Assembly (NCBI GenBank): GCA_021160955.1
Contig: JAGHBM010000011.1
Location: 1 to 10,196 of the forward strand
DNA length: 10,196 bases
DNA from: Candidatus Aenigmatarchaeota archaeon
GTDB taxonomy: Archaea; Aenigmatarchaeota; Aenigmatarchaeia; PWEA01; JAGHBM01
Direction of reading: 5' to 3'
Below the pieces are notes generated by a model that ran no database searches, was not told the origin of the DNA, and saw only the letters and a program-made list of their open reading frames with translations. This document shows positions 1-5,870 of the stretch, piece after piece. The stretch's first letter is position 1, and every line of letters begins with the position of its first letter. The position numbers and the translations under genes are program-made.

Positions 1-781
1 ATATAAAAGCTTTCTTGAGAGCAAAGAACACGTCCTGAGGTCTCTTTATTTCATAGTCAACGTTTTTCGTTATCAATATCGCATCCTCGTGGTGATCTCC
101 TTTCAATATTCTTCCATCACTTGTTTTTTGTGGCAGGGTTTGAACTTTTGCTTCTCCAAATGAGCAAAAGCCGTGGTCAGATATTATTATGAGTTTGTTT
201 TTGTTGTCGTCCATGAATCCCGTCTTGAAGAGGACTTCATTTAGTTTATCATCCATTTTTTTGTACCATTCCAATACCAATGGCTCTCCCCAATGAAAGT
301 GTTGTATTCTGTCGAGTGATGTATAAACAGCTATTAGAACATCTGGTTTTTCTTTCAATATTTCAATTACTTTTTTAGTTACTTTTTCTAATTCTTCTTC
401 CCATTCCTCGGGCGTTGTGGGAAGTCCAAAACCAACACCTTCAAAATCTACGTTGAAATTGTACGGTGGTACGACAAATGGAACATTGATCGCTCTGATG
501 TCTATTCCCTCTCTGTCGAGCAAGTCCCAGATGAAGTCAACTTTTATGTCCTCTCTCGTGACGATCTTGCCATTTTCAACATATTCTCTATGACCGTGCT
601 CTTCGGGTGTCTTTCCGGAAAACATGCCGCACCATATTGAAGGGGAATATGGCTTTTCCTTCAGGTGAATCGTGTCGCTGTTACAAGTTTCCAGAAGTTT
701 TTTAAAAGTCGGTAATTCGTCAATGTTTGGTTTTATAACTTTCCAAGTTGCCGCGTCAATGCCAAGTACCAAAAAAGTCAT
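1..781 (-). CDS. Type I phosphodiesterase / nucleotide pyrophosphatase, alkaline phosphatase superfamily (3' end cut by window)
   Basis: My own translation gives 260 residues from the ATG at 781, open to the window edge, so the C-terminus is missing. Visible two-metal-site residues of the alkaline phosphatase superfamily are D9 (LGIDA), a likely Ser nucleophile at S46 or S48 in PYSPSIW followed by SGKTPEEHG, D157 and H161 in SLDRIQHFHWG, D202-H203 in SDHG, and H230/H231 in GDHH. The start overlaps the cysN stop as ATGA, so the genes are translationally coupled. Family members hydrolyse phosphodiesters, phosphomonoesters or sulfate esters. Next to cysD/cysN, attractive but unproven substrates are PAP, APS or a sulfate/phosphate ester. 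No signal peptide is seen, so it is probably cytoplasmic. The superfamily call is firm; the substrate is unknown. Confidence 0.88.
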   Translation of the reverse strand, partial: MTFLVLGIDAATWKVIKPNIDELPTFKKLLETCNSDTIHLKEKPYSPSIWCGMFSGKTPEEHGHREYVENGKIVTREDIKVDFIWDLLDREGIDIRAINVPFVVPPYNFNVDFEGVGFGLPTTPEEWEEELEKVTKKVIEILKEKPDVLIAVYTSLDRIQHFHWGEPLVLEWYKKMDDKLNEVLFKTGFMDDNKNKLIIISDHGFCSFGEAKVQTLPQKTSDGRILKGDHHEDAILITKNVDYEIKRPQDVFFALKKAFI

Positions 782-2004
782 GATTCCACCTCCGTTATTA
801 TCCCACCGGCACTTATTCCACCATTCCTCTCCAGTACAAACCTTCCCATTTCCTTTATTCTGTTGAAGTCATCCACGAATACAGGTTTATCCAATGACAG
901 AACAACTTCACCTATTTCGTGTTCTTCAAGCCTTTTTGCATTCTCCTCTAAAACTTTCATGGATGATGGATCTATCCTTTTTTCTATTTTCTCAATTTTA
1001 CAATTCACCTCTTGTGTTGTGCATCTGAAGATGACTTTCTCACCTTCTCTTACCTCTTCTGGCGACAACCAAAATAGTTTAACCTTCAATTCTTTTCTCT
1101 CACGTGGTGGTTCTCCCTTAAAAATCACGTTGCCTCTCTCTACTTCTTCATCTATTATCAAACCTATTGACTCTCCGGCAACTGCTTCTTTTTTGTCTCC
1201 GTTGAATATTTTTATCCTCTTTATTCTGGTCTTTTTTCTTCCCGGTAGAATTATTGCTTCTTCACCTTCCTTCAATTTTCCAGATTCGATTCTTCCAACA
1301 ACGATTCTTTCGCCATCAAAATCATAAACGTCTTGAACAGGAAATCTAAACGGTTTTTCTGTTGGGGCAGCATCTTTTTCAAATTCATCGAGCGCCTCCA
1401 AGATTGTTGGGCCATTGTACCATGTCATTTTATCCGATTTTTTCGCAACGTTGTCTCCATTCTTGGCAGAAATCGGCACGACATATTTCGGCCTTATGTT
1501 TATCGTTTCTAAAAAATCAATGAGTTCTTCCTTTACTTCTTCAAATCTCTCTTTTTCATAGTTAACTAAATCCATCTTGTTCATTGCCACCAGAACTTGA
1601 CGTATTCCCAATAAATTCAATATGTATGCATGTCTCTTGGTTTGATCTCTTACACCTTCGTTCACATCTACCATCAGTATCGCTGCTTCTGCTTGCGATG
1701 CCCCGGTGATCATGTTCTTCATGAACTCTTTATGTCCTGGAGCATCTATGATCACGTAGTTTCTTTTCTTGGTCGAGAAATAAGTTTGAGCTGTGTCTAT
1801 GGTTATTTTTTTATCTCGTTCTTCCTTTAGGTGGTCCATTACAAATGCAAATTCTATCTCTCCACCCCTTTTCTTGGCTTCTTCCTTCAGGTCTTGATAT
1901 TTCTCATTTTTGAGGGACTTCGTATCGTAAAGCAGTCTTCCTATCAAAGTACTCTTCCCATGATCCACGTGTCCGACGAAGACAATTTTAAGATAGTCTT
2001 TCAT
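778..2004 (-). CDS. cysN: Sulfate adenylyltransferase subunit 1, CysN-type GTPase
   Basis: This is the large subunit of the heterodimeric ATP sulfurylase, which couples GTP hydrolysis to formation of APS from ATP and sulfate. With the ATG at 2004 it is 408 residues. All G motifs are present: GHVDHGKST at 11-19, ITID at 67-70, DAPGH at 87-91, NKMD at 142-145 and SAK at 179-181, followed by EF-Tu-like beta-barrel domains. The run LIGRLLYDTKSL after the P-loop is typical of CysN rather than EF-1alpha. Starts at 2031 or 2019 are possible in frame. I chose 2004 because it makes an ATGA overlap with the DUF2061 stop, is preceded by GGGGGAG, and puts the P-loop at the family's usual distance from the N-terminus. 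There is no fused APS kinase domain. The downstream phosphodiesterase overlaps by 4 bases. Confidence 0.93.
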   Translation of the reverse strand: MKDYLKIVFVGHVDHGKSTLIGRLLYDTKSLKNEKYQDLKEEAKKRGGEIEFAFVMDHLKEERDKKITIDTAQTYFSTKKRNYVIIDAPGHKEFMKNMITGASQAEAAILMVDVNEGVRDQTKRHAYILNLLGIRQVLVAMNKMDLVNYEKERFEEVKEELIDFLETINIRPKYVVPISAKNGDNVAKKSDKMTWYNGPTILEALDEFEKDAAPTEKPFRFPVQDVYDFDGERIVVGRIESGKLKEGEEAIILPGRKKTRIKRIKIFNGDKKEAVAGESIGLIIDEEVERGNVIFKGEPPRERKELKVKLFWLSPEEVREGEKVIFRCTTQEVNCKIEKIEKRIDPSSMKVLEENAKRLEEHEIGEVVLSLDKPVFVDDFNRIKEMGRFVLERNGGISAGGIITEVES

Positions 2005-2201
2005 TTTCTCCCCCATTCTAAGTTTTCCCAAAATCTCTCGTGGAAATAATACATCAAAGTTTTCAGCATGTTTAGACCCACTGCCACCGATCCTGAAATG
2101 GCCATACTACCTGTTATGAAGAACAATATTATCGTATCTACCAATATTATAAAAGCTCTCCAACTTATGGTTTTTGCAATTGATCTTTTTCTGCTGTCCA
2201 T
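2001..2201 (-). CDS. DUF2061 small membrane protein
   Basis: This 66-residue protein begins MDSRKRSIAKTISWR, followed by two hydrophobic segments at about 16-34 and 37-52, and ends in the family-typical YYFHERFWENLEWGRK. DUF2061 proteins have no established biochemical function but are known to occur beside sulfate-activation genes. A longer reading would need a TTG at 2219 inside cysD. The ATG at 2201 fits the family N-terminus, lies 4 bases after the cysD stop and follows GTGAT. Its TGA overlaps the cysN ATG. Sitting between the two ATP sulfurylase subunits, with coupling on both sides, suggests a role in the same process, for example a membrane anchor or partner. That role is inference. 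Confidence 0.85.
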   Translation of the reverse strand: MDSRKRSIAKTISWRAFIILVDTIILFFITGSMAISGSVAVGLNMLKTLMYYFHERFWENLEWGRK

Positions 2202-2205
2202 AACA

Positions 2206-3009
2206 TCACATGTATCCAAGTGCTCTCAACCTTTGCATGATCTTTTCCTTATCCAAGCTCCTTCCAGCCCTTTCTGCAGTTTTACTCGTCTTAATTTCTT
2301 CTATCATTTCATCTATGTTTTTTACAGTTGATTCTATTGGTGTGGTGCATGGTTCACACCCAAGAGATCTATACCTTTTCCACACACCATTCACCTTTCT
2401 CGCAAAATACAATGGATTAACCGGTAGTTTTTCCCTCTTGATGTACAACCAGACATCGAGTTCAGTCCAATGCAGCAGTGGATGGACCCTCATATGGGTT
2501 TTTTCATCGGTCTTTGTCTTGTATTGGTCCCAGATTTCTGGTGGCTGGTCTTCATAATTCCATTGGAATTTTTCATCCCTAGGTGATATGTATCTTTCCT
2601 TCGCCCTAACACCGTGTTCGTCTCTTCTTATACCAAGTATCAAGGCATCGAATCCATATTCTTTTATGGTCTTTTTCAGTGCTTCAGTCTTTCTCATGTT
2701 GCAGCACTTGAACTTGTCCTCTGGGCCTATTCCGAGATCATCGGCTTCCTTATTCCTGCTTATTATCAGGTTTAAATTCCATTCCTTTGCGATTTTGTCC
2801 CTGAATTCATACATCTCTTTGAAATGCTTCCCCGTGTCTATGTATATCACAGGAAAAGGGATCCTGCCGAAGAAACTTTTTCTTATCAAGTGTAGCATCA
2901 CAGTGGAATCTTTCCCAACAGACCAAAGCGCAGCTATGTTCTTGAACCTATGATACGCTTCCCTTATTATGTAAATGCTCTTGCTTTCAAGTTCATCCAA
3001 ATGGTCCAT
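2206..3009 (-). CDS. cysD: Sulfate adenylyltransferase subunit 2, CysD-type, with a CC...CxxC cysteine set
   Basis: This 267-residue protein is the catalytic subunit that adenylylates sulfate, working with CysN. It is slightly shorter than the E. coli protein of about 300 residues. CysD hallmarks are ESKSIYIIREAYHRF near the N-terminus, the PP-loop SVGKDS at 30-35, DTGKHFKEMYEFRD at 58-71, the lid GIRRDEHGVRAKER at 126-139, HPLLHWTELDVW at 176-187 and the ERAGR segment near 246-250. Unlike E. coli CysD it has CC at 102-103 (in KCCNMRK) and CxxC at 218-221 (in GCEPCT), the ligand pattern of 4Fe-4S APS reductases. The CysD-type lid and the neighbouring cysN favour ATP sulfurylase over a CysH-type reductase, but a reductase-like activity cannot be excluded. 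The start follows GAGGTGA, whose TGA overlap forms the stop of the preceding gene. Confidence 0.9.
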   Translation of the reverse strand: MDHLDELESKSIYIIREAYHRFKNIAALWSVGKDSTVMLHLIRKSFFGRIPFPVIYIDTGKHFKEMYEFRDKIAKEWNLNLIISRNKEADDLGIGPEDKFKCCNMRKTEALKKTIKEYGFDALILGIRRDEHGVRAKERYISPRDEKFQWNYEDQPPEIWDQYKTKTDEKTHMRVHPLLHWTELDVWLYIKREKLPVNPLYFARKVNGVWKRYRSLGCEPCTTPIESTVKNIDEMIEEIKTSKTAERAGRSLDKEKIMQRLRALGYM

Positions 3010-3018
3010 TCATTCACC

Positions 3019-3252
3019 TCAGATGTATCCCAATCTCCTGAGCCTTTCCTTGACCTTTCTGATCTCTTCTTCAGTCAGTTTGTCTTCGCCCTTTATTTTG
3101 CCGCTAGATGCGATTGTCCTCATAACAAAAACTATGAACTCAGTGACGCTCGAGAATCCAGTCCCTTCTATTATCTCTGCAATTTTGTTGTAAACTGCAC
3201 CGGGTATCTTTATCGTAACTTTTTCGTTTGGTTTCTTTTTCTTTCTTCTCAT
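3019..3252 (-). CDS. Small ribbon-helix-helix (CopG/MetJ-like) protein heading the cys operon
   Basis: This is a 77-residue basic protein. After a lysine-rich start, residues of about 11-48 fit an RHH fold: a beta strand (KVTIKIP), a first helix (AVYNKIAEII), a GTGFSSV turn and a second helix (TEFIVFVMRTI). A charged linker and a second helical piece, EEEIRKVKERLRRLGYI, close the protein. RHH dimers usually bind DNA through the paired strands, so this is a plausible operon regulator. The last residues resemble the CysD C-terminus (RLRALGYM), which suggests a shared partner or interaction. It is the first gene after the promoter near 3300, and its stop overlaps the cysD ribosome site. A non-DNA-binding adaptor role is possible. 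Confidence 0.8.
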   Translation of the reverse strand: MRRKKKKPNEKVTIKIPGAVYNKIAEIIEGTGFSSVTEFIVFVMRTIASSGKIKGEDKLTEEEIRKVKERLRRLGYI

Positions 3253-3260
3253 AAAAAATC

Positions 3261-3278
3261 AACACTCCAATAACACTC
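3261..3278 (-). promoter_or_regulatory. Tandem GAGTGTT repeats, candidate operator of the cys operon
   Basis: Two identical 7-base copies of GAGTGTT start 11 bases apart, at 3278 and 3267 reading leftward, about one helical turn. They lie across the predicted transcript start and the ribosome site. RHH repressors commonly bind short tandem or inverted sites on one face of the helix, and the first gene of this operon is an RHH protein, so autoregulation is plausible. The second copy also contains the only GGAG before the gene, so part of the repeat may simply be ribosome-site sequence. Confidence 0.4.
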
Positions 3279-3294
3279 TTATTGTAGTCTAAAG

Positions 3295-3309
3295 TATTTA
3301 AAAGTTTCC
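3295..3309 (-). promoter_or_regulatory. Archaeal core promoter (BRE + TATA) of the cys operon
   Basis: On the minus strand GGAAAC (BRE) is followed directly by TTTTAAATA. The box centre is near 3299, which predicts a transcript start near 3273 and a leader of about 20 bases before the ATG at 3252. GGAGTG at 3268-3263 can serve as a rather distant ribosome site. The same GGAAAC-T-rich arrangement recurs before the ATPase gene at 7803. Confidence 0.75.
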
Positions 3310-3325
3310 TTAAAGAGCGGTATCT

Positions 3326-3333
3326 AAGAAAAA
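3326..3333 (-). terminator. U-rich archaeal-type terminator after the ACR3-like gene
   Basis: About 18 bases past the TAG stop at 3351 the minus strand reads TTTTTCTT, with no clear hairpin. This is the usual form of an intrinsic terminator in archaea. It lies just upstream of the cys promoter in the same direction, so it would separate the two operons. Confidence 0.5.
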
Positions 3334-3350
3334 GTTTTTATAATTATTTC

Positions 3351-4331
3351 CTATTTTGTTTTTTTTCTTATGTATTCGAAGAACTTCACGAGAAGAATCA
3401 TTTGGATCATTTCAGCAAAGGGCCCACCAATAACTGTTCCAACTGCAGCCATAGGTCCAAAAGTAGCAATGCCTATGGCGGTTGAAATAGCCATGTTATA
3501 TGTAGAAGAATATGTTAAGGATATGTTCTGTTCCAGAGGAAATTTGAGACATTTCCCTGTAATGTATGTCAGTCCCCATCTCAAGAAAAAATAGATGTTC
3601 ATTATTAATGCACCGTACAGGATGATTTGTGGCTCTTTAGCAATCGTTCTTCCATTAATACCGAAAATAACAATTACCATAATGAAAAGTCCTGTGTGGA
3701 CAAGTACTTCGAGGGGAGTTTTTAGATTTTCCAGTGTCTGTTTTCCTTTGTATTTTATAACACCATATTTAGTAATTTGACCAATTATTAATGGAATTAT
3801 AATATAAAGTACTAGTGACTTTAGCAGCAGCGCTATCGGTACTTTAACAACATGTTCAAGAATTAATTTTGAACCGAGCGGCATTACTACTAATGATAAG
3901 AAAAATGTATAAATCACACCGACAAGAGTCAATTGAACTTTTCCATTGGACATTCCTACGAAAGCGGGAGCAGAGCTTGCAATAGGAGACAATGCGAGGA
4001 TTACTATACCAGCCACTAAATTCGGGTCAATGTTTGGCAAAATAAAAAGTATAAAATTCATCAACAGAAATGCTGTTAGAGGAAATATTACTACGTAAAA
4101 AATTGTTAATAGGATAAAATACCTTGTTTTAATTTCTGTCGTCTTTGTGAAAGCTTTGTCGATATTAAGATATACCATCGGCTTATAAAGCATTAGAAAC
4201 AATGCGAAAGGCAGGACTGCTTTCAGGTTCACAAAAAAGTTGTGGTAATATCTACCCAAGGCAACTGAAAATACCATTAAAATAAAAACAATCCAAATGA
4301 GGTTTTTCTGTATTTTTTGTACAATCTTCAT
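3351..4331 (-). CDS. ACR3/BASS-superfamily transporter, arsenite-efflux-like but without the ACR3 cysteine
   Basis: This 326-residue membrane protein has about ten hydrophobic segments. The TM9-like stretch at 279-307 (NMAISTAIGIATFGP, then VIGGPFAE) resembles the ACR3 pattern of an A-rich helix followed by FG...GP..E. The TM4-like stretch at 110-134 (ALSPIASSAPAFVGMSNG) sits where ACR3 has its essential PC/RC cysteine, and here no cysteine is present. The only cysteine is C261. The family is therefore ACR3-like or generic bile-acid/sodium symporter, and the substrate is open. It is last in an operon led by an ArsR-type repressor, which favours metalloid or oxyanion export. The ATG at 4331 lies 5 bases after the channel gene stop, behind GGGTTGAT. 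A TTG at 4340 is less likely. Confidence 0.75.
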   Translation of the reverse strand: MKIVQKIQKNLIWIVFILMVFSVALGRYYHNFFVNLKAVLPFALFLMLYKPMVYLNIDKAFTKTTEIKTRYFILLTIFYVVIFPLTAFLLMNFILFILPNIDPNLVAGIVILALSPIASSAPAFVGMSNGKVQLTLVGVIYTFFLSLVVMPLGSKLILEHVVKVPIALLLKSLVLYIIIPLIIGQITKYGVIKYKGKQTLENLKTPLEVLVHTGLFIMVIVIFGINGRTIAKEPQIILYGALIMNIYFFLRWGLTYITGKCLKFPLEQNISLTYSSTYNMAISTAIGIATFGPMAAVGTVIGGPFAEMIQMILLVKFFEYIRKKTK

Positions 4332-4336
4332 AGTTA

Positions 4337-5377
4337 TCAACCCTTAAATAATGTTCCCCGATATGCATGTATGAAAGTTTTTACAAAGGTAACCGACCAA
4401 AGAACAATCAAGAGCCCGTACAATGCAAGTCCAATGTAGTCTATTAATTGAAACTTAAATAGCAGCGAAATTGTGTGGCTCGCTGCCACATATGCTCCGA
4501 GGGGGAAGGTAAATGCCCACCAAGACATTGCATAGGGTAGTTTCAGTCTTTTTATGTAGTGCAGAGTTAACGCAATAGCCATTATAACCCACCATATACC
4601 AAATCCCCAGAATAAAAGCCCAAATATAAAGAAAGGCTCTTGCATGGTTATGAACGATGAATTTTTGATTAGGTTAATCAACGCAACGGTTCCTGCCCCG
4701 ATAGGACCAAGATTTATCCATATGGTCGGGGCTAAAGTATTCGGCAATGGATGATGAAGAATAAAACGATACATTGATATTGCCAATAATGAAAGATAAA
4801 TGAAGAAACCTGATCCCCAACCGAAATAATTTAGGAATACAACAAACTCTTGTAATATACCTGAGACGTGTGGAATGATTAAACTCCCCGCAATAGGGAT
4901 TACAATTAACCCAACCGGTGGAATAAACCACGCGGGATTTATGTGGTCAATTTTAACGTGTTCGCCTTTGAACATTATATATGGTGTCAGAATACCAAAA
5001 AATATCGTGAGAAACGTTCCTATAAACCAAAATATTTCTGCTATTCCAAAGTTCTTACCGATTACGATGAAATCCGTTGCTAAGACAAGCATACCCACCG
5101 ACATTGTGGGGTAGAAATTTGAAATTATTGGATGTTCCAAATCCCTTAGTGCATCCTTTCTGAAGAATATCCACCTAAGGATCCATGGAACCAATAAAGT
5201 AAAAAATATAATAATATTGAAGTAAAACAAGATATACGCCAAATTTTTCAAAAAGGGAATGTATTGTGAGTAAAATAAACTGGTCACTGCCAGTATCCCT
5301 GTTCCCATAACACTTGCAAACCAAGATGGTGTGAAGTTTTTAACAATTTGACATTTGCATTTCATATCTCTTAACAT
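4337..5377 (-). CDS. SLAC1/TehA/Mae1 (TDT) family anion channel or exporter
   Basis: This 346-residue membrane protein has about ten hydrophobic helices. Family signs are FTPSWFASVMGTGI at 15-28, the INPAWFIPPVG segment in the middle of the protein, and AMSWWAFTFPLGAY near the C-terminal third. TDT members move small anions or acids such as malate, sulfite, nitrate or chloride, and TehA is linked to tellurite resistance. The start is fixed by an excellent ribosome site, GGGTGATC, 4 bases before the ATG at 5377 and overlapping the end of the preceding gene. The N-terminus carries C7-K-C9 before the first helix, a possible thiol pair for metalloid binding. Its place between the NifX-like gene and the ACR3-like gene suggests a second export route for the same stress. 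Confidence 0.85.
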   Translation of the reverse strand: MLRDMKCKCQIVKNFTPSWFASVMGTGILAVTSLFYSQYIPFLKNLAYILFYFNIIIFFTLLVPWILRWIFFRKDALRDLEHPIISNFYPTMSVGMLVLATDFIVIGKNFGIAEIFWFIGTFLTIFFGILTPYIMFKGEHVKIDHINPAWFIPPVGLIVIPIAGSLIIPHVSGILQEFVVFLNYFGWGSGFFIYLSLLAISMYRFILHHPLPNTLAPTIWINLGPIGAGTVALINLIKNSSFITMQEPFFIFGLLFWGFGIWWVIMAIALTLHYIKRLKLPYAMSWWAFTFPLGAYVAASHTISLLFKFQLIDYIGLALYGLLIVLWSVTFVKTFIHAYRGTLFKG

Positions 5378-5383
5378 AAAAGA

Positions 5384-5860
5384 TCACCCATTTTGGTTTT
5401 TCTTCAAGTTTTTAATCATTGATTTTAGATCTGCAATTTCACTTCTAAGAAAAGCAACTTCTTTTTTAAGTCTTTCCACTTCATCTGTCTCATTTTCTTT
5501 GACTGATGGTTCAACTTTACTGGAAACCTGACTTATTTTTTTCTGCAGGTATTCTTCAAGAACGTCTCTTACCTTTCCGTATGATCCCACAACTATTTTT
5601 ATTCCCGAATCAGAGAAATATTGTTGTGCCTTCGGACCCATACCTCCAGTTATTATCACATCTACCTGTTTGGATTTCATAAAAGAGGGAAGCTCTCCCG
5701 GATCATGTTCGCCAACGAGAGGATTTGATATTGATTCGACATTTGAAATATTTCCATTTTCATCAACATCCACGATGACAAAATATGGACAATGTCCAAA
5801 GTGGTAGCTCATAACACTATCCAAACCGTTGTTTTGATCTGAAGTAAAGCAAATTCTCAT
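5384..5860 (-). CDS. NifX/NifB-C/MTH1175-type protein (dinitrogenase iron-molybdenum cofactor family) with coiled-coil tail
   Basis: This is a 158-residue protein. Residues 1-105 are the small ribonuclease-H-like fold of the Nitro_FeMo-Co family: MRICFTSD start, SYHFGHCPYF at 18-27, EHDPGELPSF at 51-60 and ITGGMGPKAQQYF at 70-82. Such proteins bind metal clusters in nitrogenase maturation, but stand-alone archaeal members have no agreed role. Residues of about 123-155 are heptad-rich and charged (VERLKKEVAFLRSEIADLK), a short coiled coil suited to self-association or partner binding. No nitrogenase genes are nearby, so a redox or metal-carrier function with the adjacent ferredoxin-repressor is more likely. 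The ATG at 5860 is preferred over a GTG at 5869 because GAGGTG stands 6 bases before it. Confidence 0.82.
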   Translation of the reverse strand: MRICFTSDQNNGLDSVMSYHFGHCPYFVIVDVDENGNISNVESISNPLVGEHDPGELPSFMKSKQVDVIITGGMGPKAQQYFSDSGIKIVVGSYGKVRDVLEEYLQKKISQVSSKVEPSVKENETDEVERLKKEVAFLRSEIADLKSMIKNLKKNQNG

Positions 5861-5870
5861 TTTTAACACC

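Noticed and set aside
863..1327. Plus-strand open frame of 154 residues opposite cysN
   Set aside because: It is antisense to a strongly supported GTPase gene, is rich in Ser/Phe/Leu as expected for reverse reading of a charged protein, and has no promoter or ribosome site.
2068..2953. Several plus-strand frames opposite cysD and DUF2061
   Set aside because: They mirror conserved minus-strand genes and show no recognisable domain or start signals.
2206..3009. Calling this gene a PAPS/APS reductase (cysH)
   Set aside because: Despite the cysteine set, the lid GIRRDEHGVRAKER, the HWTELDVW segment, the ERAGR region and the neighbouring cysN match CysD better.
3331..3345. GTTTTTATAATT on the plus strand resembling an archaeal TATA box
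   Set aside because: No plus-strand gene follows. The stretch is explained by the T-run terminator and A+T-rich spacer between the two minus-strand operons.
4674..4931. Second minus-strand frame of 85 residues inside the TDT channel gene
   Set aside because: It is an internal shadow of the channel reading frame with no domain and no start signal.
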